NCBI GenBank assembly: GCA_018350325.1 | Contig: JAEVLN010000021.1 | Location: 682,001 to 746,000, forward strand | Length of the DNA stretch: 64,000 bases | Origin: Globodera rostochiensis | Lineage: Eukaryota > Nematoda > Chromadorea > Rhabditida > Heteroderidae | Reading direction: 5' to 3' | In this document: positions 13,499 to 26,175 of the stretch, piece after piece | How the letters are laid out: every line of letters starts with the position of its first letter | How positions within the stretch are numbered: the first letter of the stretch is position 1 | The notes under the pieces: generated by a model | Databases searched by the model: none | Seen by the model: only the letters and a program-made list of their open reading frames with translations | What the model was told of the DNA's origin: nothing | Made by a program: the position numbers and the translations under genes

Positions 13499-13735
13499 CG
13501 AAACTCAAAATTTTTTTCCGACGAAACGAAACGAAAAAATTTTTCAACTTACGAAACGAAAACGAAACGAAAAAAATTAATTTTCATTTTACGAAACGAA
13601 AACGAAACGAAAAAAATTAATTTTCATTTTACGAAACGAAACGAAACTGCTAAAATTATACGAAACGAAACGAAACACGAAACACCCAAAAAGTAACGAA
13701 ACACGAAATAAAACGAAACGAAACGAAATAAAATT
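13499..13735. repeat. Left subterminal ACGAAACG repeats of element 1
   Basis: Many copies of ACGAAACGAAACG and ACGAAAACGAAACG are separated by AAAAAATTAATTTTCATTTT spacers; two successive roughly 60-bp blocks are nearly identical. In hAT elements, subterminal repeats are commonly transposase binding sites, which is the likely role here (inference). Confidence 0.85.
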
Positions 13736-13951
13736 TTTTTTTAAAGTCTTGTTTTTTTGCCAACATTGATGTTTAACAAGATCATCAAATCGGGACTGGC
13801 AATAAGAATTTTTTTTGTAATGGTCAAAGGAGTACCCCTACCGGCACCGCCGACCCCCACCCCAAGAGAAAAGCGGATTTTCAAAATTGCTGATGATGCA
13901 ATCGATGTTAAAGACAACAAGGAAGATGATTTCGAATAATAATAATTTGTT

Positions 13952-14374
13952 GGTAATCCTGTCTTTTACTGGTCCCGTTTTTTTTGTTGTTTTAATGGAG
14001 GTTTTAAGAAATCCTGAGAAGTACTCGGGGGTTATCTAGGTCGCTGATCATGAATATGATATCAGATTTATCATACGACATCATCTAATCTATGATTTTC
14101 AACATCTAAGATTTTTGAAAAAAATCAAAAAATTTTCAAAGTCGCTAGAGTGTTTCTAGGGGTGCTCGGGCACGTAGAATTCGAACCTGACCACTTTGTT
14201 GTAGTTTTGTGCTTTTTTTGAATGGTTGAAATCATAGATTAGATGATGTCGTATGATAAATTTGATATCATATTCGTGATCAGCGATCTAAATAACCCCC
14301 GAGTACAACTCGGAATTGCTTATAATCTTCATTTAAAACAAAAAAAAACGGGACCAGTAAAAGACAGGATTACC
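13952..14374. repeat. Long imperfect inverted repeat (foldback) inside element 1
   Basis: The arms are 13952-14103 and 14225-14374, roughly 150 bp each and close to 90% complementary by eye, around a spacer of about 120 bp. The outer ends GGTAATCCTGTCTTTTACTG match exactly as reverse complements; the inner part includes TTATCATACGACATCATC in both arms. No clear target duplication flanks the arms, so whether this is a nested element or a native part is open. The related element at 56465-57571 lacks it at the corresponding point. Confidence 0.88.
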
Positions 14375-14401
14375 CCGATAGGTGCCGCCGGGGAAAATTT
14401 T
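14375..14401 (+). other. GC-rich motif shared with element 2
   Basis: CCGATAGGTGCCGCCG followed by GGGAAAATTTT lies here. The - strand of element 2 at 57177-57202 reads CCGATAGGCGCCGCCG followed by AGAAAATTTT. Downstream in both is a similar AATTTGTTAAGAAA. A second related GC word, CCGGCACCGCCGACCCC, is at 13841-13857 and has a counterpart at 57200-57215. Confidence 0.8.
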
Positions 14402-14654
14402 GACTTAATTTGTTAAGAAATTTGCAGCCAAAATTTTAAAAATAACAAGATTTGTTGAGAAAATTGGTCCAAAAATTACAAATGTAGCACAACAAAAGGG
14501 TCTCCCTTATGGTTTGTGATTTCTTCAGACCAAAAAATAAAATCAAAATTGTGAATTATCATCTAAAATATTTGTTTTTAAATTGGAAAAAGTTAAAAGA
14601 ATTTTAGAAGTGTTTACAACACTGTAAATGTTCAGAGAAAAAAAAAATGATTTA

Positions 14655-14727
14655 CACAGTTGGGGATCTGAACCTCCACGTCCACTTCAACTCCAAGCTC
14701 TAACCACTAAACCACCACTAGAATAAA
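14655..14727 (-). other. tRNA-like module in element 1
   Basis: Read on the - strand, TGGTTTAGTGGTTAGAGC is a good tRNA A-box/D-arm, followed about 30 bases later by GGTTCAGATCCCC, a good B-box/T-loop. Acceptor and anticodon stems are not convincing, so this is a tRNA-derived or tRNA-mimicking segment rather than a working tRNA. Its 3' flank (CTGTGTAAATCATT) resembles that of the module in element 2 (CGGTGTAAATAGTT). Confidence 0.65.
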
Positions 14728-14785
14728 ATCTTTACCAAAAACCTCGATCTTTAGGAATGCTTTTTCGTCTTTTTTTTCGTGAAAA

Positions 14786-14990
14786 ACTGGCTTTTACGAA
14801 ACGAAACGAAACGAAACGAAAAAAGTTAAATTTCATTTTACGAAACGAAAACGAAACGAAACAAAAAATTTTCTGCGAAACGAAATACGAAACGAAACAG
14901 CACTGAAAAAATCTACGAAACGAAACGAAACACGAAACGCCCAAAAAGTCACGAAAAACACGAAACACGAAACGAAACGAAACAGTTTCG
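14786..14990. repeat. Right subterminal ACGAAACG repeats of element 1
   Basis: Dense ACGAAACGAAACG words read in the same direction on the + strand as those of the left end. Spacers include TTTCATTTTACGAAACG, as at the left. The long - strand open frame here is purely a product of this repeat. Confidence 0.85.
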
Positions 14991-15000
14991 TCCATCTCTG

Positions 15001-15008
15001 GTTACAAC
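15001..15008. repeat. Target site duplication, right (gttacaac)
   Basis: Exact copy of 13481-13488, immediately after the right terminus CATCTCTG of element 1. Confidence 0.93.
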
Positions 15009-18000
15009 CTTTCGCAAAACACTGTTGTTATCTACGTTTTGCGACAGTATTAAAAAGCGCCACTACAAGGTGTTTTTCTGGTAACCTAAAAAATGCAGGA
15101 TGTTACGCCAAAAAAGCTTAAAATACACAAAAAACCAAATTTTTTTTATTTGTATTTTATTGGTAGACTGTAAATTATCTTCAATTAAAAAACTTACATA
15201 AATTAATAAACAAAAAATTTCTATGGTTGTATTGTAAAAAAAATTAAACTTGAAAGAAGAAAAATTGCGAGTTATGGGATATATTTAACCATTTAACTAA
15301 ATTTAAGAAATAAACACAAATAAATTATAATTATTTTGACGTAAGTAAGGAAAACAGTCAAAATAAGAGGATGTTCAAAAGTATGCATTGGATGCTTACG
15401 TATTTCATCTCTTTATGCTGCAAAACAAAACCATAATATAATAATAAAATTATAATAATGATCAAAACAATTTATTTTTACTATAATTTATAATAAATAT
15501 TGAAAAATTTAAAGAAATCATGCTATAATTAAATCGCTCGCAAACGAACCTAATACACTCTTGGGATTTAATTTAATATATTAGTTTCCTAATGTCAAAG
15601 AAAAAAAACAATTAATAAAATCATATTTGTTTTTAAATATTAAAAAAACTAACGAAAAAAAACAAAAGAAAATATAAATTTATATACAAAAAGAAAAATT
15701 ATAATTTAAGCCTTATTTTTTCAGCATGAAATAATAGCTTTATTTATAATAAAAGTGAGCAATGAAGGAGGGCTGTGCATATAAGCATAAATAATGGATA
15801 CGATTACGAAGATTTAAAAATGAAATTAAAATATTTTTAAACACAAAAATGCTCCATCGAAAACTGTCGATGATTTCAAACATTATCGCATAGGAAATAT
15901 AACAACGAGTTACGAAATAAAATATAATGCAAGAAAATTTAAAGATAGAGACATCAATAATTATTTTAAGTAAAAGCAGCACATCATCAATTTAACTAAA
16001 TATGTATTATTAAACCTGCTGATAACTTTTTGCTCTTTGTGCATACGCCGAAATTTTCCAAAACAGTCCATAAATAGAAGCAGTCCAAATAAAAAAAATT
16101 TAAATTTATTCACATTCAAAAATTGTTTGTAATTTACATTACTCAAATTATTTGAATAACAGATAAAAATAAACTGACATGATTATGAAAAATAAAAGAT
16201 AAATGTTAAGTTATGCAAGAGTGTAATTTTTCTAATTTAATGGTTTAATTTTAAAAGAAAATTCTCTTATCTTTTACACCTACAAGAAAGTAAGTGTGTT
16301 TACTTCTTTTTTAAAAAAAAATTTCAGCTCATCGCATTAAAACCACATATTCCATATAATATTTATATAATAAAAAAGTAGACATAATAAGCAGCTGATT
16401 ATGATAATTAAAAATGAAATTTGTTGTTATTTGAAACAAAAAGAAGTTGCTTTTAATAATTGTAGTTTAATAAATTTAAATTGTACACAAGCAATGCGCA
16501 GTCACAAATTGGCGCCAACGCGCAACCGCATGCGTCTTAATATATAAAAGAATTCACTTGTTTTAGAAGCGACTGGTAACGTGCTCCCGTGCGCTTGATA
16601 TTATCTGAAAAGATTAAGATAATAAAAAAAGTTTATAATTATTAATCGTAAATCATTAGCTAATTAATAAAATGTATTGAAAATTTTTGATAAACGCTGC
16701 AATTGTTGCGAGCCAATATTCTTGGGTTGGTCTGGTGGCTACGAAAAGTATGTTGACTTGGCTGTGCCGGTCTGATCTTCCCTTCTTTTTAGTAAATAAT
16801 TGCTCTGACAATTAAATCAAATTGCTTTCTTAATATATTAAAAATTATATACATCGACACAATTTAAAGCGCAAAAAAATGTATACAATTTTTTCAAAAA
16901 CATTTATCCAAAAAAGTTTAGTTAACGTTTATGCTTTGCTTGAAAGGAAATATTAAGTGTAATAATTGGAAACCAAACCCAATTCGAAAAAATACAAAAT
17001 AATTATTTTAATACGATTAAAATTTTTAACTAAAATAAAATAACAACCAATTATTCCTTATGAAGTTAGGTATTTTATAACAAATATTATATAGAATTAA
17101 GAGTGCAAACAAAAGTATCTTAAAATAAAAGAAGGCTCTTGATGAAAAATTTAAAATTTTACGTAAACCAAAAAATGCTTTTGTTTAACAGCGGCGAAGA
17201 ACTCGAACGCCTAAACCAGGCCGAGTTGCCAGCGACAGTGAAAACAAAAAAAGTGGAGAGGTAAAAGTTCGGTAAATCAACGTACGTAGTTGCGCAGGTA
17301 TACTGATTGGCATTTTTGAAGCTTTAGCTGGACTTAACGATTGGCTGTTCTACTGGACAAAATAAAAAACATGAATTGCTCAGAAATATAACGAAGCAAA
17401 TATGTAAGATAAGAATATTAAGATAGATTAAGAAAAAAAATGTTTGCACTGTGCGGTGTAGATTTGCCGGAACCAATACGCTAAAATATTGCCACAAGGA
17501 GGAAAAATCGTGCGTTTTTGCACTCATCACAATAAACTAATGGTAAACAAAATCTTTAATATTTAACGAAACTAATGTGATAAAATAATAAGCCACCATA
17601 AAAAGAATTATGCAGTTTGCAACAACGAAAAAGTTTGTAAAATTATTTTTAATTCAAAATATTTTTAATTTAAAAATTATCACAGATGGATGGATATTTT
17701 TATTCACTGCAATAGATTTAACTCACCCTTTTTTAAACATAAAAATATTTAATTGTAACTGGAAAGAATAAACGTAAACCGGCCTTCAGGGAAATGTGAG
17801 GGCTACCATAACAAAGTTTGGTCTGTGGAACACAAAGTATATTTCAAACAAAAATAAAAAGTCAAAATAAACAAATTCAAAAAATAAATAAATAAAAAGG
17901 ACAAATTATTAATTGAAAAAACACCTCATATTTTTTTAATATTATTCTTTTAGAAAAAAACGAAGGAAGCATACGACTTAAAAATAAAACAATATTTGTT

Positions 18001-18235
18001 TCCTTATAGGTAAGGAACTCCTGCCAATATTATCGAATAATCTTTAAAAAAAAGTAACAACAAATCAAAATCTGGATTAGTTAGCAAAACAAATTAATCA
18101 AAAAAGAATATTAGAAAATATGTAACCATAATTGATAAAGATATGAATGAATAAAATTTTAAAATCCTGACACGACGTGATAATCATTATAAAAAAGTAT
18201 ACAACTAAATTAAAACAATTATTGTAATGTTTCAA
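15009..18235. other. A-rich domain with GC islands
   Basis: No gene is seen. The + strand is A-rich. GC islands lie at about 16495-16540, 16565-16600, 16700-16790, 17190-17310 and 17775-17840. The 17190-17310 island is the largest here and contains CGAACGCCTAAACCAGGCC. Frames of 60-80 codons on the - strand (15740-16146, 17324-17530) are hydrophobic, AT-driven and unrecognised. Confidence 0.55.
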
Positions 18236-21200
18236 CTTTGTGGGCTTTCTGCTCTTTTCAGCTCAGTAACTTATTAAGATAATTGTTTAAGCATTATTTT
18301 GTTTTTAAATCTTTTTTTCAAAGAAAAATGTTTTGAATTTTGGTTAATAGTATATTGTTTTTGTTAAAGTGATTTAACATGAGCCTTTTTTTTACCAATT
18401 TTATATCATTTTTTAAAAATTCATCAAAGGGAAACTTCGTGGCCTCTCAGGTAGTCACAAACGCGCGACTATGAGAATAAGTATTATTTAACAAAACACC
18501 ACTCCCTTTGTAAAAACAAATGATATTTTTGACGGAAATCCGTCGATCAATAAATTAAAAGTTGTATAGTACAATAAATTGCAATGATAAATATAATTGG
18601 TATAGAAACGCATTTAACTAAATTAATCAAGTTTTATTAATTTAAAAATTTCTTCAATTATTGATTTATTACATACATTGAAAACAAAATAATAATAATT
18701 AGCTCAGCATTTTTTTTTAAAATTTCTTTTAACTTTTTGCCAAACTCAGGCTTTTATCCGAAATATTATTTATCACAGTTACAAATGTATGTGGTACATA
18801 CAACCTATTTATCACTAATTGAATTGTTAATCATTTATGTACTTTGAAGTAGGTAATTTTAACAATTACTGAGCTTTATATATATTAGAAAATTTCAATT
18901 ATATTTTCAAAATTATGTAACTGGGATATTATTATTTCTTATGTGTGTTTGATTTATGATTCATTTTTATGTTTTTTCCTTTGTTTTACATTTTAGTTGG
19001 TTTTCTTTTTATTATAAAAACTTTTTTTGCATTTAAGTTAAAACAACATTTTTGCAGTTAAAAAAACCATGCATTTATTCATAGTTTTAAAAAAGGTTAT
19101 TTAAATATCGTCCAATAATAAACGGGTATGATTTACAAAATAATGCATTCTTTGCTAAATATTTACCGAATACTATCTCATAAAAACATTTATGTTTGAG
19201 TAACATTTATCTTTTTTAAGCTTTGATGATTTATTTTTTTGTAGACAATATTGGATTGTTTAATTTTATAAATGTATAATTTATTTTAAATACACAAATT
19301 AAAATGCAGAATTTCGGCCATTGTAATGGATGTTAAGACTTATTATAATTAAGGGCTCATGGCGGAACCACTGATTGCTCCAAATTCAATTGGCCATTGA
19401 CTTTTCTAGCGCGCCTTAAAAGGAGGATGAAAATAATTTATCTTTGGCTTTTGATTAAAAACGAAGTTTTAATATATAGTTTTTTGGCAAATCTTTGAAA
19501 TTAGATTAAATGCAAATAAATAATTTAAAAAGTAAAAGTAAACTATAATTAAATTATGGTTTAAACTTCTAAAGAATAAATTATAATTGGGTCGATTTAA
19601 AAAAATTTATAAAAATAAGTAAAAAACCCAACAAATTTAAATAAATTTGTTTATGCAAACCTAAACAATATTACATTTATTCTAAATACTTTTGTTAATA
19701 TCTTGAATAAGTTCTTATTGAAGGGATAAGCCTCGGAATGACTATAAAAGCATACGGCAAGACGCATTAGTTTTTTATTTGTATTTTATGTTTCTATTTT
19801 AATTAATTTGTTTGTATTACTTTCTATAAGCGCGTCATTATTAGAATTAAATTCAAGGTTGGGCATTTACGCAGTTAAATAGATTTTAATTTTTTAATTA
19901 TTTTATTTGTTGAACATTAATTCTAATTTTTGTTTTAAATAACTTTGATTACGTTTTAAAATATTTTTGATTTTAATTTAGTTGTAATAATGTGCTAGAG
20001 GCGAAAGAACTTAATTTTTGCATTTCCATTTAAGAACCAATGTTTCTTATTTAGTTTGAGAATTAATAAATTAATGCTTAATTATCACTTTTAATATTTT
20101 TGTTAATATGTAATTGCTAGAATCGTTTATTTCAGGCGGCGAAACTGTAAAAAGATCATTAATAATTAATTAGCGATTGTCACCCGCTCTCTTGTTGCAT
20201 GTTCTCGTCTATTTCAGGCGGAGAAACTGTAGGTTTTGGCTGTTTTTGACGTGGGAGCAATCGATTACAATATTTAAATATTGGTTATTTCACTAATACC
20301 ACTTTTTCTTTCGTTAAAATTAATTTACTTTTTATTTTTTTAAATCCGTTTACATTTTTAACTTAATTCCTTTTGATTTGAAATTTAAAATTCGTAAATA
20401 CCTGCTGAGCTTTTCTTACGGTCTAACTTTAGATTAGAAATTGTTAATTTTGTTAAATAAATTATTTTGCGTTTATATTTTTAAAATACAAATTATTTAC
20501 TGAAGTTTATAGTAAGATAATTATAATAAATAATGGCTAATTTTGGCAATATTTAATTCCTTTTCAGTGAATTAATTAACACGCGCTCTTAATAATACTG
20601 ATTGGCTTTTTAATGCTCTGTTGGAAAAAAATGCACTGGCCACCAGGGCTATCTTTAGTTTTTAGTAGGTTCATAGTATTATTAATGATTTTTAAAAATA
20701 TAATAAAATAGCAGAAAGAAATTATTTTGAAACTACCCATAGAACTTATAAAACTGGCATCATATTTGTTTGTTTAAGTATATTTTGATTACAGGGTTTT
20801 AAATTTTATAATTAATTAAAAAATTTTTAATGCTAAAATCTTGCAATCTGGTACTCGGGGTAAAGCATGCAAAAGGCACCGGACTCTGCAAAACTATCCA
20901 AGAAATTAAATCATAGAAATATAAATTTTAAATTATAGATTAAATCATTTTGTCCATATATTTTTATAATAACTAAAGCATGTTGACAATTAAAAATAAA
21001 TATTTTGTAAATTAACTCGAACAAAAAAGTTTATAATTATCTGTTAAACTTAATTAAAATATGTTTGTTTTTTAAACAATTTCTTATATTGCTAAATATT
21101 TAAAAATAATTAAATTGATTCAATTTTATTTTGATTAAAACTTTCTTAGCTCGAATTTAAGCAATAAATTGCGGTTAATTAATAAAATAACAATAAATGT

Positions 21201-23340
21201 TTAAAGACACATATTAGGTCAAATTATAATTTATTTGATAATTAATAATTCTTAAAACCAAATATAATTTTAACATATATGCAAACACATTTATGTGACT
21301 TACCACAGTTTATATTTGAATATTTGTTTAGTGCGTTTTTAGAGATTTATGTATTATATTTCTGGTCGCACGCCTCTCCTCATCTTATCAGCGGCCCAAG
21401 CCCACTTTGAACGCAACGTGCCCTTGTTGAGAAATCCGACCTTACGACCGCGTGGCCCATAGATCTGGGTCCGCGTTGTTTAATATTAATTAATGCAAGA
21501 ATAAACTTGTTTTAATATTAGTTGAGAACTTTTGATAAAATTGAATTTATTTTTTTAGATTTTACGTTTTTTCATTTTAAAAATTACAATAATTCGTATT
21601 GTGTTAAAACCAATACAACTCAAAGAATCCATTATTAAAAAAAGTTAATTTAAGTTGGTTTAGTTAATGTTTTTCTTCTTTTTACTTATCTAGTTTTTAT
21701 AATATATTTGAAGTTAGTTCGTTTAAAAACAGTAATTATTGATTTAGGTAAGGGGTGCATGTATCATATTTTTTTAAATTCTGAAATGATTTTTAATATT
21801 TTGAAGAAGATTCGTTTCGGTCTTGCTATTAATCATAATTAGTATAAGTTTAAATTTGTGTGTTGACTAATTTTTTTTTTTATTACATGAACAAAACACG
21901 TTTAAGTAATAATAACTGAGTTTTCTTTAATATTAAAGGAAATAATTTTATTGTTGTTGTAATCTTAAATATTTTTTGGCAGTAATAGATTACTATCTTA
22001 AATAATATAAAATATTTATTTGTTAAATAGTTTTTATTTGAATTTATTCAGACAGTATTTCTTTGGGATGCTTATTCCGTTCATGATGATGTAATGAAAA
22101 AGCATCTTGTGATAACGTTCATTCGCTAACTCTACGAAATTATGATTATTTTTATTTTTTACATTTATCGGAGCCTACTGCTGGTGAGAAAAAGTTGTTT
22201 AATATTAATGTGATTTTGAGTTCACGCGGGCACGAGGAAAATGAGCTCATCAGATGTGAGCGTAATATATTAGCAACTTTTAATACTATTTACTGCCTTT
22301 TAATTTTTATTTGTGAACTTGTTGTTAAAAATAATTTTACAATATTTACGCTCAAATTCAAATAAGCTTATTTCAATTTAAACAAAGCATATTTGAAACA
22401 TGAAAATGGAATTGATCTTCTACATATAATTTCTTTAAATCCCAAATTGTTTGCTTTATTTGGGCATACCTTAAAGAATTTTTAAAGTTTTATTCGTTCG
22501 GGAGTGCTTCAGTTAATAATTTTAAAATTCACTAAATCACTTAACAAAGTCTGAATTGTTATATGGCTTTTTATTTTTTCTCATTACAAGTTGGAGCCTT
22601 ATTTTTAAAATTAATAATTTATAATATTTTTAAATAAAATACATTGAATTTAATGGTTTATCATGATCCAAATGCGATTCTCGAAACATCACGACGTTCG
22701 TAGTTTCATCTTTGCTTATTTGGCTCACTCTTAACAGGATAAATATTAATTTATTTTTTATTTTATCTCGTTTTTTCATATTACAAAGTTTTTTATTCAG
22801 CTGATATATTTTGTGAGACTTTTATGGCTTTCAGTCACTTTTACGCCTATTATAATTTTTGTAATTGCGTTTAAAAATATTATCAGCAAAAAAATTTCAT
22901 TAAACCGTACTTGACGTTAAAGGAATATTTTTTACCTTTTTAATGATTTTATAATCTGTTTAACAAAAAACCAACTGTCTTAAACTTGTTTTTTTAAATA
23001 ATTGATTCATTTGATAAATCCACATTAATTCTCCAATATTGGGTTCTTTTTGTCGCAGGAAACGAGGGGATAATTTTATGACATAATCACAAATAAATTA
23101 TTTAGTATTTGTCTACATATTTCTTTTTTGCTAATATTTTTTGGGATTCAAACTATTTGGAACAACTTTTATGTTTTAAATAATAATATATATTCATTAA
23201 AAATGCATACTTTTTCATCTTTTGAAGTTTGTCGCAGCCATTAATTAATATTAAGTTCTTTTTGTTCTAAAAAACTGGTGATTTGCGCATTCTATCCGAT
23301 AGAATGGCATGTTGAAATTTAATATTTAAATAAATGAAGT
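18236..23340. other. Long T-rich domain with GC islands
   Basis: No gene is seen. Close to 18240 the + strand changes from A-rich to T-rich and stays so for about 5 kb, with short exceptions near 20880-21020. GC islands occur at about 18240-18280, 18430-18475, 19355-19435, 19722-19765, 20125-20260, 20580-20665, 20848-20900, 21365-21475, 22060-22140, 22170-22255, 22490-22515, 22680-22740, 23050-23075 and 23285-23310. The 21365-21475 island is about 110 bp and one of the largest in the window, but matches nothing I recognise. Confidence 0.55.
20125..20231 (+). repeat. Pair of 25-bp direct repeats in a GC island
   Basis: TTATTTCAGGCGGCGAAACT at 20127-20146 and CTATTTCAGGCGGAGAAACT at 20209-20228 lie 82 bp apart. 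The matched region extends to 25 bp with two differences. TATTTCAG resembles a 3' splice acceptor, but no open frame or donor supports an exon. It could equally be a repeated protein-binding site. Confidence 0.7.
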
Positions 23341-24010
23341 AATATCATTGCGACCAAACCCCTAGTTATTATTTTTATAGTCCTTAATTTTAATATAAAC
23401 AATACAATTTAGAACAATAAATTTTATTAAAAAACAAATACATATATCTATAAAGTAAAAACCACAAGAATGCAAAATTATACTAAATAAACTATGGCTG
23501 TGAGAAGCTGACAAGTTTTAAATATTATTTTAAATTAAATTCTCTTAAGTTTAATTAATAGACAATAAGTTAATTAAAAAATAAATGAACATAAAATTAG
23601 ACATAAAAATGTTTTAAATGCAATAAAGCAGAAATCTGCTATGATAATCATAAATATTTTATTTTATAGTTGAAATAATTAAATAAGCATTATTTAGAAT
23701 AATGTTGTTAGCATTCGTTTTGGCGGCACTAAAATATAAGCTTCAAACTTGGTTAACTACCGATTTTGTGCTACATAATTTACAGACTTTGAAGCAAATA
23801 AAATAATAAATAAATATGTTTTACGATCAAGATATTACTAAAACTGGACAACATTGTTGAGGCAAAAATCGAACTAAAATCAATTCGAAATGAGAAAACA
23901 TGCTTGGGTATAAAGGATATTATCGATATGTATAAAAAACCTTAAAACAAGTGCTATAATTACGCAATTAAAGGTGATTCTTAATATATTTTTTAATAAA
24001 TATTGATTAT
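23341..24010. other. A-rich segment
   Basis: No gene is seen. The + strand is A-rich, with only weak islands near 23700-23760 and 23870-23900. Confidence 0.5.
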
Positions 24011-24059
24011 ATAAAGATATTTGACGTATCAGCTTTATACAAAATAAATTTTTGTATGG

Positions 24060-26175
24060 ATATTATTTTTTCATTTGAAAAGTGTCTTGGTCTTTGTGGC
24101 CGGCCATCTCTCGTTGATTCCAATTAGCACCAATTATTTTATAGCTTCTTTTTATTTTTAGGGTTTAAGTATTTATTTTTAATTTTTTTGTAAATATTTT
24201 AGAAATTTGTAACCATTCCTTATTAATTGATTAAAAAAATTAATATAAAAATTTTTCTAAGTGATTATTTCTCGTATCGATCCTTAATGCCTATTAATTG
24301 AATTTTATTAATTAATAAATTAAGGTATTTTGTTATTCTTCATTAATTAATGAGCTTTTGATTTAATTATAATTCATTTTTTGTATTAATAAACCATTTA
24401 TATTTTTATGCGATTAGACGATAGTAATTGTTTTTCCTATTTTTATTAAACATTTTTGGGTCTTGGCTTTTTGGTTTAAAAACTAATGATTGGTAATCAT
24501 AATAACCCGGTAACACACATTGTGGAATGCCCCGACTACACACGTGCGTCTTTGTCTCAGTGGTGGGGATCGCCGCGACTCGAATCAATCGCTTAATCGC
24601 TATATTTTTTGTTTTGCTTAACGTTGCTTTTTTATGAAGTCGCACAAATTCGTTTCGTGCTCGTTATTTGATGTGAACCGGTTGTTGAGCGCTAAGTATA
24701 AATTATGTTTAAATGTGGTAAACTAAAAGTAAAACTTGACAATTTTATATTTCAAGAGTGTGTAACTTTTCAACTTCATATTTTATTTGATTAATAAAAA
24801 CATTATCTCTTTTTACAAGTTTATCTCCGCTATTAAAATTGATATTTGTGAATATGAAAGAATATTGTAAGTTGTCAGGTAGTAGTGAATGAAAGAAACC
24901 TTTAGAATAATTAAAATGTTTGGATTAATTTCAAATTAATGTTTTCACTACAATTATATTAATTAAAGTATTTTTTATTGTTTGCCCAAGAAAGTTTTGA
25001 AAAAGGAATAGCTACTCAAGCAGATACTTTTTTGGCAAGATAAACACATTTATGCATTTATTTTTGTAGTTTTATATAAAATTGTATTTAGAATTTTAAT
25101 CTACTTATGTATTTATTTTATGAATTTTTTTCACTTGGTATTTTGTTTGTTATATCTTTATTTTTAGATAGTTTTGTTTAAATGAGTATGAGTTCATAGG
25201 TTTATTTATTTTTACATAATTTCAAAACTTTAATTTTCATATCAATTCCATGCAATCGATTCAAAATAATTTAAATAGTTTCATTTTGGACGCTCATATT
25301 TTCTGAAATAAATGGGATTATTAATCACGTGACTTGCAATCTTATATTCAAACAACGGATCAAATAAAATTTAAAATAATACAAGATTTAATAAAAAAAG
25401 TTATTTTCATATAAATTTGAATTTCTACATGTGAATTATCACGCTTTAAAAAATATATATTCTTTTTAAAATAATTTTTATTTTAGTTTTAATACAATAA
25501 ATTAAATGTATCCTTATTCTATTTTGCTATAATTTTCAATAATTTGTGCGAGTTGCCGTCAGGAGCGTTTTGGCATGACGTTATAGCGTTTTGTCAGAAT
25601 CGGCTCAATAAAGAATTCAGACTAGTTAACTAAAAATGTTTGTGAATTATATTATTAGTTAGTTACTGCCTATGTCATACATTTTTAATTTATTAATTTA
25701 ATTCTGTTGACGCTCCACCACTTGTTCATCTTTAATTTAGCAATTTTTTTTATTAAAGTTTTTTTATTTTTCTATTCTTTGCGCCAACAAGTTAAATGGA
25801 CGCTTAACTTTTTAAATCCAAATAATTAATGATTATTTTTTTAACTTGAAAATCGACTTGTTATTAACAGTTTTTCTTGACGGCATTTATTGAGCCACAC
25901 AAAAATGTAATTAAATTTTTATTATTTAAAATAATGTTGATAAGAGTTTCGTTTGCAACTTGGTTAAGCTCTATTAATACAATGGAATCGTTGTTGACAC
26001 CCTACATACAAGGAACAATAACTTTAGGAGTATCCAAGAAATCTTTTAATTAGTTTTGTTTATTCGATTTAATTTTATTGTTTATTCCAAATTATTTTAA
26101 CGGATTTTAATTAATATATGTTTTTAGCCTTTAAATTTATACGCCGGAGCGCATTTTGAGTGTCTTCGATTGTGC
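24060..26175. other. T-rich domain with a large GC island
   Basis: No gene is seen. The + strand is T-rich. GC islands lie at about 24085-24130, 24495-24595, 25550-25615 and 26140-26175. The 24495-24595 island contains GTCTCAGTGGTGGGGATCG and ACTCGAATC, which recall tRNA promoter boxes but lie too close together for a tRNA. A 79-codon - strand frame at 24406-24645 crosses the island and has no recognised domain. Confidence 0.5.

Larger units (their letters stand above)
13489..15000. mobile_element. Complete non-autonomous hAT-like element 1 (1512 bp)
   Basis: The element begins CAGAGATGGACGAAACT and ends with its exact reverse complement, and is bordered by perfect 8-bp duplications GTTACAAC. 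An 8-bp duplication of form nTnnnnAn and termini starting CAGAGATG are hallmarks of the hAT superfamily. Inside each end is a long run of ACGAAACG-type repeats (about 13499-13735 and 14786-14990). These are in the same orientation at both ends, unlike the inverted termini. The interior holds a 150-bp inverted repeat, a GC-rich motif shared with the element at 56465, and a tRNA-like module. There is no transposase: the frames at 13757-13939 (60 codons) and 14732-14995 on the - strand (low-complexity Phe/Val/Arg from the end repeats) are not transposase fragments. It must have been mobilised in trans. Confidence 0.92.

Noticed and set aside
14732..14995. 87-codon Phe/Val/Arg-rich - strand frame
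   Set aside because: Produced by the ACGAAACG subterminal repeats of element 1; low complexity, not a transposase.
24540..24595. tRNA gene suggested by GTCTCAGTGG and ACTCGAATC
   Set aside because: The boxes are only about 27 bases apart and no cloverleaf stems can be drawn.
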